64,000 nt of DNA. Source: Allobosea sp. BH3. GTDB taxonomy: Bacteria; Pseudomonadota; Alphaproteobacteria; Rhizobiales; Beijerinckiaceae. Positions 1 through 7,963 of the stretch are shown here, in pieces (the first letter of the stretch is position 1; each line of letters begins with the position of its first letter). Both the position numbers and the translations under genes were made by a program. The notes under the pieces are model-generated. The model worked only from the letters and a program-made list of their open reading frames with translations, was not told the origin of the DNA and did no database searches. The DNA is taken from the NCBI RefSeq assembly GCF_025499465.1, contig NZ_JAIMCA010000003.1, positions 496,001-560,000 on the forward strand, in the 5' to 3' direction.

Positions 1-8
1 CCAACGCC

Positions 9-917
9 ATGACAGATTACAACTCCCGTGGCGTCGTCGCCGACGCCGCAACCGGCCGCGCGTCCTCTGCCGTCTCTTGGGGAGCCATCTTAGGCGGCGC
101 GGTCGTCAGTGCCGCCGTCTCCCTGATGCTGCTCACCGCCGGTGCGGGGCTGGGCTTCACCTCGGTCTCTCCATGGAGCAACGCCGGCGTCACCGCCACG
201 ACCTTCGGAATCGCGGCCCTGGCGTGGCTCGCCATCGTTCATCTCATCGCGGCGGGTGCGGGTGGATACCTTGCGGGCCGCCTTCGCACCAAGCGGGTTG
301 GGCTCCACACCGACGAGGTCGCCTTCCGCGACACGGCACACGGCTTCATGACCTGGGCCGTCAGCGCGATCGTCAGCGTGATGCTGATCGCCTCGGCGAC
401 CTCGGCGATCGTCGGTGGCACCGCGCGTCTGGGCGCCAGCGCCGCATCGGGACTCGGCTCGGCCGTATCCGGCGCCGCGAGCCAGGCGGCCGGGCGCGTC
501 GACGTGTCGAACCTCGATCCGTCGGCCTACGTGACCGACACGCTGTTCCGGACGGACAAGCCTGCTCCCTCCCCGACCGATCCCGCGCCGGCGCGCGCCG
601 AGGTCGGCCGGATCGTCGCGATGAGCATCCGCAACGGCGAGATCGCGCCCGCCGACAAGACTTACGTGGCCAGTGTCATCGCCGCGCAGACTGGCATCAG
701 CCAGGCCGACGCCGAGAAGCGGATCGATGACGGCATCGCCAAGACCAAGGAGACCGCCGCCAAGGCCGAGCAGACCGCCCGCGAGGCGGCGGACACCGCG
801 CGCAAGGCAGCCGCTTCCTTCGCCCTGGCCTCCTTCATCGCGATGCTGATCGGAGCGCTTGCCTCCAGCTACGGCGCCACCCTCGGCGGCCGCGCCCGTG
901 ACAAGTTCGACACCTGA
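9..917 (+). CDS. PhnA-like integral membrane protein
   Basis: A 302-residue protein with hydrophobic segments near residues 22-50, 65-90 and 113-135, and a last one near 275-295. In between is a soluble Ala/Lys/Glu-rich stretch (about 185-270) that looks helical and may form a coiled coil. Glycine-rich small-residue packing (GAILGGAVVSA) resembles proteins that rhizobial genomes label PhnA-like; no biochemical function is established for these, and the label does not imply phosphonate metabolism. The gene lies 38 nt upstream of a DUF892 gene on the same strand and may be co-transcribed with it. Only 8 nt precede the ATG in the window, so its promoter is not visible. The family label is recognition from memory; the membrane topology is read from the sequence. 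Confidence 0.6.
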   Translation: MTDYNSRGVVADAATGRASSAVSWGAILGGAVVSAAVSLMLLTAGAGLGFTSVSPWSNAGVTATTFGIAALAWLAIVHLIAAGAGGYLAGRLRTKRVGLHTDEVAFRDTAHGFMTWAVSAIVSVMLIASATSAIVGGTARLGASAASGLGSAVSGAASQAAGRVDVSNLDPSAYVTDTLFRTDKPAPSPTDPAPARAEVGRIVAMSIRNGEIAPADKTYVASVIAAQTGISQADAEKRIDDGIAKTKETAAKAEQTAREAADTARKAAASFALASFIAMLIGALASSYGATLGGRARDKFDT

Positions 918-955
918 TTTTCAAACGACCACCACCCCGAACCCGGAGAGAAACC

Positions 956-1468
956 ATGGCCAGCAACACCCCGAAAGCCCTCGACGACCTGTTCCACGAC
1001 ATGCTCAAGGACGTCTATTACGCCGAGAAGCAGATCCTGAAGGCCCTGCCGAAGATGGCGAAGGCGGCCAGGTCGGCCGAACTGAAGAAGGCCTTCGAAA
1101 CCCATCGGGACGAGACCGAAGGGCATGTCGAACGTCTCGGCGACGTGTTCGAGGCGATCGGCAAGGCTCCTCGCGGCAAGACCTGCGACGCCATCCTCGG
1201 CATCCTCGAGGAAGGAAAGGCTGTGATGGAGGACTACGCCGATAGCCCAGCACTCGATGCGGGCCTCGTCGCCTCGGCGCAGGCCGTCGAGCACTATGAG
1301 ATGACCCGCTATGGCACGCTCAAGTCCTGGGCCCAACAGCTCGGTCACAAGGACGCGGTGACGCTCCTCGACGCGACGCTCGCCGAGGAAACCAAGACCG
1401 ACGAGCTGCTGACGAAGATCAGTGGCTCGACGAACTCCGCCGCGGTCGCGAAGGCGAAAGCCGCCTGA
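956..1468 (+). CDS. DUF892 (YciE/YciF-type) ferritin-like protein
   Basis: This 170-residue, all-helical protein opens with the family's typical LDDLFHDMLKDVYYAEKQIL block, and has Glu/His residues spaced as in four-helix di-iron bundles (ETEGHVERL near 45-55, AVEHYEMTRYG near 111-121, EETKTDELL near 144-152). DUF892 proteins are small ferritin-like stress proteins, often induced by osmotic or general stress in proteobacteria; their substrate is not settled. A GGAGAG ribosome-binding site sits 6 nt before the ATG. It follows the PhnA-like gene and ends just before a strong hairpin terminator, so the two probably form one transcript. The length matches the family, and the assignment is confident at family level only. 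Confidence 0.85.
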   Translation: MASNTPKALDDLFHDMLKDVYYAEKQILKALPKMAKAARSAELKKAFETHRDETEGHVERLGDVFEAIGKAPRGKTCDAILGILEEGKAVMEDYADSPALDAGLVASAQAVEHYEMTRYGTLKSWAQQLGHKDAVTLLDATLAEETKTDELLTKISGSTNSAAVAKAKAA

Positions 1469-1485
1469 TCGTCGCCGGCATGTCT

Positions 1486-1522
1486 GAGACCCGCTGGGCT
1501 CGGCTGGGCGGGTCTCGTCTTT
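1486..1522 (+). terminator. Rho-independent-type hairpin after the DUF892 gene
   Basis: A perfect 9-bp inverted repeat (GAGACCCGC ... GCGGGTCTC, arms 1486-1494 and 1508-1516) is followed by GTCTTTCC. It lies 18 nt after the DUF892 stop codon and before the response regulator. Confidence 0.7.
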
Positions 1523-1577
1523 CCTCAAACGGTGTCGCTCCGCGGGCCGCTGACCAGCCCGGCACCGAAAGCATGCA

Positions 1578-1934
1578 ATGCCAAAGCTCGTCGTACTGGT
1601 CGTTGAAGACGAGCCGCTCCTTCGCATGGACGCCGTTGATTTCATCGAAGAAGCGGGGTTCGAGGCGCTAGAGGCGGCACATGCCGATGACGCCATCGCG
1701 ATCCTGAATTCCCGTCGAGACGTGGCGGTGGTCTTCACCGATATCGAGATGCCTGGCTCGATGGACGGTATCAAGCTGGCTCACGTGGTCAGGAGCGGCT
1801 GGCCTCCCATTGTGATCGTGGTCGCGAGCGGTCGGGTGGTCCCGGCTCTTGGTGTGCTGCCGGACAATGTCCGCTTCCTCCGGAAGCCATATCGACCCGC
1901 CGAAGTGATCGAGGCTTTGCGGCAAGCGCCCTGA
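1578..1934 (+). CDS. Single-domain response regulator (CheY-like receiver)
   Basis: This 118-residue protein is a receiver domain alone. The acidic pocket (E10, D11, E12), the phosphoacceptor D55 in FTDIEMPG, and K103 in FLRKPY are all present. There is no output domain, so it should act by protein contact or as a phosphate sink. It converges directly on an HWE histidine kinase: the two stop codons abut with no spacer. The kinase is therefore a plausible partner, although convergent placement is unusual for a cognate pair. HWE kinases and single-domain receivers are common in alphaproteobacterial stress signalling; a direct link to the general stress response here is inference. Confidence 0.88.
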   Translation: MPKLVVLVVEDEPLLRMDAVDFIEEAGFEALEAAHADDAIAILNSRRDVAVVFTDIEMPGSMDGIKLAHVVRSGWPPIVIVVASGRVVPALGVLPDNVRFLRKPYRPAEVIEALRQAP

Positions 1935-2906
1935 TCAATCGGCCGTCAGTGCTTCGACGGGACCGCGAAGCGAGAACATCGCGCCAGTCGGGGCATAAGT
2001 CATCCCGGCCGTGCCATTGAAATAGCCCGCCAAGGCGCGTTCGATCATTCGCGAACCGAAGCCCCGTCGGGTAGGTGCCTCGACGACAGGGCCGCCGCTT
2101 TCTCGCCATTCGAAAATGAACTCTCCGCCCTCGATCGACCATGAGATGTCGATCCGTCCGGTATCGCGGCTGAGCGCACCATACTTGGTCGCGTTGGTCG
2201 CCAATTCGTGCAAGGCGAGCGCCATTGCCAAGGCCGTTCTGGACGACAGCTCGACAAGCGGCCCGTCGATCCGGAAGCTGGTCGGGCTGCCGTGACCCTT
2301 CAAGGCTTCCTCGACAAGGAATGCGAGGCTCGCCTTCGCCCATACCGTCTGGGTCAGGATATCTTGGGCGGATGCCATCGTATTGAGCCGGGCGACGAAA
2401 GTCTCCTTCACGGCGTCGACCTCGGGTCCACCGCGGATCGTCTGGTTCGCGATCGCCTGGATCATGGCGACGGTGTTCTTCATCCGGTGCTGGAGTTCGA
2501 GAGCGAGCAAGCGTTGGCGCTGCTCAGCTTCCTTTAGGCTGGTGATATCCCGGGATACCGACAGGATCGCCTCAGGCTTTCCATCCGGACCTATGATGGG
2601 AGTGATGTGGACATCCCAGAACCGCGGGTTGCCCGCTGCCGTATTTGCGGCCCCCTGGAAACGATAGCTGCGCCCGGCGCGCGCTTCCTCGATTGCGAAT
2701 TTCGCGTCGACGTTGCCCTGATCGGCCCAGAAATCCGGCCAGGGACACCCCTTGATCGCATTGAAGTCGCTGACCTCCATGACGCGCTTTCCACCTTCGC
2801 TCATGAAGGAAAGCTTTCCGTCCAGATCAATGACCTTGATGCAATCGTCGGACGCCGCAAGCAGGCTACGCATGAAGCGGGCGTCACGTAATTCCTGCGA
2901 TGTCAA
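1935..2906 (-). CDS. PAS-HWE family sensor histidine kinase
   Basis: The 323 residues carry one PAS domain (about 10-125, ending in the PAC-like SVSRDITSLKEAEQRQ) followed by an HWE kinase core. The phospho-accepting H140 lies in the ELQHRMKNT motif, the N-box reads HELATNATKYGA and the W-x-E signature is present as EWRES. There is no transmembrane segment, so it is a cytoplasmic sensor of an unknown internal signal or ligand. HWE kinases are largely alphaproteobacterial and several feed the PhyR-EcfG general stress pathway. No PhyR, NepR or EcfG gene is visible in the window, so that role is only suggested by the many EcfG-type promoters further on. Confidence 0.9.
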   Translation of the reverse strand: MTSQELRDARFMRSLLAASDDCIKVIDLDGKLSFMSEGGKRVMEVSDFNAIKGCPWPDFWADQGNVDAKFAIEEARAGRSYRFQGAANTAAGNPRFWDVHITPIIGPDGKPEAILSVSRDITSLKEAEQRQRLLALELQHRMKNTVAMIQAIANQTIRGGPEVDAVKETFVARLNTMASAQDILTQTVWAKASLAFLVEEALKGHGSPTSFRIDGPLVELSSRTALAMALALHELATNATKYGALSRDTGRIDISWSIEGGEFIFEWRESGGPVVEAPTRRGFGSRMIERALAGYFNGTAGMTYAPTGAMFSLRGPVEALTAD

Positions 2907-3145
2907 AACGGATCCGATCCTTCCCGGGACTGGGCCGTGCCCGGCATCACGGGTTTATGGCATACGGCACATGCGCGACCTAATCGAGACGCATGCCCGG
3001 GACAGCATCTCGACGTAGGGTACGCGTTCGCTCGCTGGGCAATGCCGTTAGCCAGGAAGACGTGACAATGCCTCCTCGGTAAAGGAATTCGAAGACGCGG
3101 ACGATCTAAGCACCGCCTTGAAACCTCATCAATGACATCCATATA

Positions 3146-3161
3146 CCATCCTCTTGGATGG
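3146..3161. promoter_or_regulatory. Candidate operator upstream of the RHH regulator
   Basis: A perfect 6-bp inverted repeat with a 4-nt spacer (CCATCC TCTT GGATGG) lies 14 nt before the RHH gene, and another GGATGG half-site follows at 3167-3172 overlapping the ribosome-binding region. This fits autorepression by the ribbon-helix-helix protein but is untested. Confidence 0.4.
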
Positions 3162-3175
3162 CTTGAGGATGGAAC

Positions 3176-3568
3176 ATGAAGGCACCGGACAGCGAGAAGC
3201 TGACGATCAATCTCGGCTTCGTCGATCTCGGCAGGATCGATCTGCTCGTCAGGGACGGCTTCTACTCGAACCGATCCGACTTCATCCGCACGGCTATCCG
3301 CAATCAACTCGTGACCCATGCCGATGTGGCTGCCCAGGCGACGAACCGCCTCTCGCTCGAACTAGGCCTGCGCACGTTCACCCGCGCCGACCTTGAGGCG
3401 GTGGCGGCAGCGAGCGAGCGCCTCGAAATCCGCGTCCTCGGGTTGGCGATCATTGCTGGCGACGTCACGCCCGAGCTGGCTCGTGAGGCGATCGCTTCGA
3501 TCACGGTCCTAGGCGCTTTCCATGCATCCCCCGAAGTCAAGGCCGCGCTGGCGGACCGCATCTCCTAA
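3176..3568 (+). CDS. Ribbon-helix-helix (CopG-like) regulator
   Basis: This 130-residue protein has an N-terminal RHH signature: a beta strand KLTINLGFVDLGRIDLLV, then the helix-turn-helix RSDFIRTAIRNQL at about residues 38-50. The C-terminal half is helical and of unknown function, perhaps an oligomerisation or ligand domain. The start is the ATG at 3176, preceded by GAGGA. The gene is 17 nt upstream of a PHB-depolymerase-type esterase and almost certainly in the same operon, so it probably regulates it through the inverted repeat just upstream. The 269 nt between it and the divergent kinase gene otherwise show nothing recognisable. Confidence 0.75.
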   Translation: MKAPDSEKLTINLGFVDLGRIDLLVRDGFYSNRSDFIRTAIRNQLVTHADVAAQATNRLSLELGLRTFTRADLEAVAAASERLEIRVLGLAIIAGDVTPELAREAIASITVLGAFHASPEVKAALADRIS

Positions 3569-3585
3569 CCGACGAGGACGACACG

Positions 3586-4668
3586 ATGACCTTCCGAATC
3601 CAGGATGCCGTCGCCGATGCGATGGCCCGCCTCAAGACGTCTGATGTCACCGGAGCCACCAGCGCGATCCGCGACGCGCTGATGGGTGACACCTCCTCGC
3701 AACGAGCGACGCCGGGCCATCCCTTGGGCCGCCCCGTGTCACGGCGGCTCGGAGACGTGCTGAACGCGCTCAAGTCCACCCGGGGTCAGTTCCAGTCCCC
3801 GATGTCCCGGCAAATCCGAAAGGCCGGCGAGGTCGACCCGCGCTTCACATCGCGCTCGCTGGACTCGGTGGCTGGGAAAATGGACTACAAGCTCTACGTC
3901 CCGGAGCATCGCGATCGTGAGTTGGCCCTCGTCCTGATGTTGCATGGCTGCACCCAGGATCCCGACGATTTTGCACGCGGGACGCAGATGAACCGGTTGG
4001 CCGACGAGTTCGGTCTCGTCGTCGCCTATCCCCATCAGCCGCGTTCCGCCAACGCCAACGGCTGCTGGAATTGGTTCGATCGTCGTCATCAGTCGGCCGG
4101 GTCCGGTGAACCCGCGATGCTCGCGGCGCTAGCCCGGGCGCTGTCCCAGGAATTTGGCATCCCTCCGGATCGCGTCTTCGCTGCCGGACTGTCGGCCGGA
4201 GCGGCGATGGTGGACGTTCTCGCCGAAACCCATCCCGAAACCTTCTCCCGGGTCGGCCTGCATTCCGGCCTGCCGCATCTCGCCGCTCATGATGTGATGT
4301 CGGCCTTTTCTGCCATGAAAGGCGATGGAAAGGCCGGACGCCGCGCATCTACCGGCCCAGCGAGCCGGAAGATCATTATTCATGGTTCTGCCGACCCGAC
4401 GGTCCATCCGTCCAACGGGGACGCGATCTTCGAGCACATGCGCGCGCGGCAACCGGGATCGTCGATCGTGCTGAGCGACGCAAAGACCGCTGGCCGCAAG
4501 GCGACACGCCAAATCCTACTTGGCCCATCAGGCGAGGCACTGGCCGAACACTTGCTGATCGAGGGCGCGGGTCACGCCTGGTCCGGCGGCGATGCCGGCG
4601 GAAGCTACACCGATCCGATGGGGCCCGATGCCTCGCGGGAGATCGTGGCGTTTTTCCTGCGATCCTAG
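3586..4668 (+). CDS. PHB-depolymerase-family esterase
   Basis: The 360-residue protein has a helical N-terminal region of about 90 residues, then an alpha/beta-hydrolase core beginning near MDYKLYVPEHRDRELALVLM. Visible motifs are the oxyanion strand LHGCTQDPDDFA, the WNWFD block typical of short-chain polyhydroxyalkanoate depolymerase and feruloyl-esterase relatives, the nucleophile elbow GLSAGAAM, a HGSADPTVHP segment that supplies the acid, and a terminal GAGHAWSGG with the catalytic histidine. No signal peptide is apparent, so it may act on intracellular granules or soluble esters. It forms a likely two-gene operon with the upstream RHH regulator. The substrate is not determined by the sequence. 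Confidence 0.82.
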   Translation: MTFRIQDAVADAMARLKTSDVTGATSAIRDALMGDTSSQRATPGHPLGRPVSRRLGDVLNALKSTRGQFQSPMSRQIRKAGEVDPRFTSRSLDSVAGKMDYKLYVPEHRDRELALVLMLHGCTQDPDDFARGTQMNRLADEFGLVVAYPHQPRSANANGCWNWFDRRHQSAGSGEPAMLAALARALSQEFGIPPDRVFAAGLSAGAAMVDVLAETHPETFSRVGLHSGLPHLAAHDVMSAFSAMKGDGKAGRRASTGPASRKIIIHGSADPTVHPSNGDAIFEHMRARQPGSSIVLSDAKTAGRKATRQILLGPSGEALAEHLLIEGAGHAWSGGDAGGSYTDPMGPDASREIVAFFLRS

Positions 4669-4703
4669 CTGCCTGCCTGCTTCGATAAGCGCCCGGGTCG
4701 GCT

Positions 4704-4728
4704 CGAACTTATTCGACGCGGATGCGTT
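4704..4728 (+). promoter_or_regulatory. Weak EcfG-type promoter candidate (CGAAC-N16-CGTT)
   Basis: CGAAC (4704-4708) and CGTT (4725-4728) are separated by 16 nt, one base off the GGAAC -35 consensus. It lies 63 nt before the GTG start proposed for the ABC transporter and would make the earlier TTG at 4729 an unlikely start. Confidence 0.35.
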
Positions 4729-4791
4729 TTGGGTGCGTTCTATCCCGCCATCGGCAGCTCCGGGCTTTGGCTGTCAAACGGAAGTCGATCC

Positions 4792-6564
4792 GTGCCAGCC
4801 AACCATTCGAATGCGCGCAAGTTCTTCAGGATGGCATGCGGGTTCTGGGCTGGTGACACGGCTCTCAACGCATGGCTGTTGACCGTATCCGTGGGAGCGT
4901 GTGTCGCCGCACAGATCAGCCTCGCCGTCTGGATCAACACCTGGAACAGGCAGTTCTTCGACGCTCTCGAAACACGTCATTCCCCGGCTATATGGGCGGT
5001 TGTCGCGTGGCTTCCCGCCCTCGTCTTGACGGCGGCGGTTGTCCTGTCGGCCTTGGTCATAAGCCGCATCGCCCTTCAGATCCGGTGGCGCCAGTTCGTC
5101 ACCACCAGGCTGGTCGGCCGATGGGTCTCAAGCCAGCGCTATTACCACCTTCAATTCTCGGCACCTGACTTGCCAGCACCCGAGTATCGGATCGCCGAGG
5201 ACGGCAGGCTTTCCGTCGAACCCCTCGTCGAATTCGTCATCGGATTGATCACCGCCGCGGTCAGTGCCCTGACCTTCGCGACCATCCTCTGGCGGGTGGC
5301 AGGATCGGCCAACTTCACGTTGGGTGGCACCGAGGTCGTGATCCCCAGTTACATGGCCCTGTCGGCGATCGTTTATGCCGCGGTGACATCCTACGCCGCC
5401 TACCTCGCTGGCTGGCCTCTCGTCAGACGGATCTCGGGGAAGAACGAGGCGGAGGCCCGCTTTAGAGCCGAGATGACGCGCTTGCGCGAGAATGCCGAAA
5501 GCATCGCGCTGATCCGCGGTGACGCCGACGAACGGAAGTCGGTAATGCTTAACTACGGGCGTGTGGTGTCGGTCTGGTTCCGCGTCATGCGCCAGCAGGG
5601 GATCGTCGCGCTGGTCCTGAATGCCAACAGCGCTCTGTTCCCGATCGTGCCGCTCCTGTTGATCGCGCCCAAATTCGTCTCCGGAGAGGTGACGCTCGGG
5701 GCGGTCATGCAGATCGTGGCGGCGTTCATGGCGGTGCAGGCCGCCCTGATCTGGTTCGTCGACAACTTCCTGCGTCTGGCGGAATGGTTCGCATCCGTGG
5801 CGCGCGTCGATGAACTGCAACAGGCTCTCGATCAACTCGACCATGCGGCAACGACCGTTCCGGAGCGGTCCTTAGAGCTGGTGCATCTCCCGGTCGACAC
5901 GATCGAACTGGTCGAGCTTTCACTTCATCATGCCAATGGAGCACCAGTTCTCGCGCCCTCCTGTCTGGTGATAGAGCGCGGCGAGCGGGTCCTCATCACC
6001 GGTGAGAGCGGCATCGGCAAGAGCACGCTGATCAGGTCCCTTGCCGGCTTATGGCCATGGGGAAGCGGGACGATCATCATGCCTGCCGGACGCTCGATGG
6101 CGTTCGTGCCGCAGAAGCCCTATCTGCCGATCGGCGACCTTCGAACAGTGCTTCTCTATCCTCATGCCGCAAGTTCGCCATCGGATGAGAGCCTCATGGC
6201 GATGATGCAGCGATGCGGGCTCGCCGCGATGAAGGCCCGACTTGACGAGACGGCACCGTGGGACCGCCTTCTCTCGGGTGGCGAACGACAACGCGTCGCC
6301 TTCGTGAGGCTGCTGGTCCAGATGCCGGACATCATCATCATGGACGAAGCGACGTCGGCACTGGACGAGACCAGCCAGTCATCTCTGCTCGCCCTGTTCA
6401 GCGACGAACTCAGCGCAGCGACGCTGTTGAGCGTCGGTCATCGTCCAAGCCTGGATGCATTCCATGATCGCAGGTTGACAATGACCAAGTCAGCCAACGG
6501 CGCGGTAATCGTATCCACGACTTTGAACTCGGAGGTTGGCATTCGAGAACTCGAGGCGCCATGA
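4792..6564 (+). CDS. SbmA/YddA-type ABC transporter, fused permease-ATPase
   Basis: About 590 residues: an N-terminal membrane domain with several hydrophobic segments and the family hallmark WINTWNRQFFDALETR, then a C-terminal ATPase. The nucleotide-binding motifs are complete: Walker A GESGIGKST, signature LSGGERQRVAF, Walker B IIIMDEATSALDE, and an H-loop SVGHRP. This family (ABC_membrane_2) exports or imports peptides, cobalamin or unknown amphipathic compounds; the substrate here is unknown. I chose GTG 4792 because GGAAG lies 7 nt upstream; an upstream TTG at 4729 is also in frame but overlaps a promoter-like element. The next gene, a glycosyltransferase, follows after about 290 nt in which only a poor GGAAC-N17-AGTT match (6721-6746) was seen. 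Confidence 0.88.
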   Translation: MPANHSNARKFFRMACGFWAGDTALNAWLLTVSVGACVAAQISLAVWINTWNRQFFDALETRHSPAIWAVVAWLPALVLTAAVVLSALVISRIALQIRWRQFVTTRLVGRWVSSQRYYHLQFSAPDLPAPEYRIAEDGRLSVEPLVEFVIGLITAAVSALTFATILWRVAGSANFTLGGTEVVIPSYMALSAIVYAAVTSYAAYLAGWPLVRRISGKNEAEARFRAEMTRLRENAESIALIRGDADERKSVMLNYGRVVSVWFRVMRQQGIVALVLNANSALFPIVPLLLIAPKFVSGEVTLGAVMQIVAAFMAVQAALIWFVDNFLRLAEWFASVARVDELQQALDQLDHAATTVPERSLELVHLPVDTIELVELSLHHANGAPVLAPSCLVIERGERVLITGESGIGKSTLIRSLAGLWPWGSGTIIMPAGRSMAFVPQKPYLPIGDLRTVLLYPHAASSPSDESLMAMMQRCGLAAMKARLDETAPWDRLLSGGERQRVAFVRLLVQMPDIIIMDEATSALDETSQSSLLALFSDELSAATLLSVGHRPSLDAFHDRRLTMTKSANGAVIVSTTLNSEVGIRELEAP

Positions 6565-6856
6565 CCCCGTGGCATTCCGGTCGTCGGCGTTCAAAACCGA
6601 GCGCTCCGACGCCCCTACGTCCGAGGCGAGCCAACCCGCACGCAATATCAAAAGACATCTCTCCCAAAATATTATCTCAGGAGATCGTGGTGTTTTATTT
6701 GCGAGATCAAAGATTTGGGCGGAACTAAAAGCATTCAAAACTAGTTCAAGTCACATCCCGCTCAGGCGGAACTTCCATAGGTCAGGCCAAGCTCGAAGCG
6801 ACGTCGCAGATCAGCGGCTCAGCGATGATGCACGCCCGAAATCACCGGAGCGGACG

Positions 6857-7933
6857 TTGCGTATCGGCATCATTGCACACCTCAAGCACGCCATCCGGGA
6901 GCCCTTCGCGGGCGGGTTGGAAATGCACACCTCGATGTTGCAGAGCGCTCTCCAGCGCCGCGGCCATGAGGTCACCGTGTTCGCGTCATCGCACTCCGAA
7001 CCGGAGGCTTGCGTCGAGGCGATCTGCGACGAGACATCTTTGACCGAGGTCGGATGTGACGAAGCCCCGGACAAGGTCTTCTTTCAGGAGCATCACGCGT
7101 ATCTGTCGTTGATGAACGGCCTGCGACATCGCGGCTTCGACGTGATCCACAATAATTCGCTGCACTATCTGCCCGTCGCGATGGCCGACGCGCTGCCGAC
7201 GCCGATGGTGACGACGCTCCACACCCCACCCTTCGCTTGGCTCGAAAGCGGGGTGCGGCTGTGCAAGGCGCCGCACGCAACCTTCGTCGCCGTTTCGGAG
7301 TCGATCCGCCGCACATGGAGCAAGGTCGCGCCGATAGACCACGTCATCATGAATGGCATCGACCTCGATCGCTTTTGTTTCAAAGCGCACCCCGCCGACG
7401 AGCCGTACTGGGTCTGGTGTGGACGCATCGTTCCGGAAAAGGGCCTCCACCATGCTATCGCGGCTGCCGGTCTGAGTGGAGCGACCTTGCTGATCGCGGG
7501 GCCCATCTCCGATCAGGACTATTTCGACCGTGAGATCGCCCCGCGGCTCGACGAACGGGTCAGGTATCTTGGACATCTTCCGCATTCCGAACTCGCCACA
7601 GTTATCGGGGGCGCACAGATCTTCCTGTGCACGCCGTGCTGGGAAGAGCCGTATGGCCTGGTCGTCGCTGAGGCGCTCGCCTGCGGGGTTCCCGTCGCTG
7701 CCTTTGCACGCGGCGCCATCCCCGAGCTGCTCGATACCGCCACTGGCGTCCTTGCCGTCCCGGATGACCCTGCTTCACTAGCGCAGGCGGGCATCGCCGC
7801 CCAGAAGCTCGACCGGCAGGCTTGTCGAACGCACGCCGAGCAGCGCTGCGACGCCTCGCGGATGATCGACGAATACGAGGCGCTCTACGCCAGCCTGATC
7901 GAGGCCTCCTCCGAGACGAAATTCGCCGCCTGA
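6857..7933 (+). CDS. GT4-family glycosyltransferase
   Basis: This 358-residue GT-B fold enzyme has the N-terminal donor-family motif GGLEMHTSMLQSALQRRGHEV. The C-terminal nucleotide-sugar-binding E-x7-E pattern is embedded in WEEPYGLVVAEALACGVPVAAF. The start is taken at TTG 6857, with GGAG 6 nt upstream; an open frame continues back to 6536 into the transporter gene but lacks coding character. GT4 enzymes transfer sugars from NDP- or lipid-linked donors with retention; acceptor and product cannot be read here. Only 30 nt separate it from the katE catalase, suggesting co-transcription, a pairing seen with stress-induced trehalose or glycan synthesis in other bacteria but unproven here. Confidence 0.82.
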   Translation: MRIGIIAHLKHAIREPFAGGLEMHTSMLQSALQRRGHEVTVFASSHSEPEACVEAICDETSLTEVGCDEAPDKVFFQEHHAYLSLMNGLRHRGFDVIHNNSLHYLPVAMADALPTPMVTTLHTPPFAWLESGVRLCKAPHATFVAVSESIRRTWSKVAPIDHVIMNGIDLDRFCFKAHPADEPYWVWCGRIVPEKGLHHAIAAAGLSGATLLIAGPISDQDYFDREIAPRLDERVRYLGHLPHSELATVIGGAQIFLCTPCWEEPYGLVVAEALACGVPVAAFARGAIPELLDTATGVLAVPDDPASLAQAGIAAQKLDRQACRTHAEQRCDASRMIDEYEALYASLIEASSETKFAA

Positions 7934-7963
7934 CCAGCCCCCAAGCCAAGGAAGGATTCTCCC

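Noticed and set aside
4729-6564. Longer ABC transporter starting at TTG 4729
   Set aside because: The TTG lies directly after a promoter-like -10 element and lacks a ribosome-binding site; GTG 4792 has GGAAG at good spacing.
6721-6746. EcfG promoter before the GT4 gene (GGAAC-N17-AGTT)
   Set aside because: The -10 element departs from consensus and it lies over 100 nt from the start; not convincing enough to list as a promoter.
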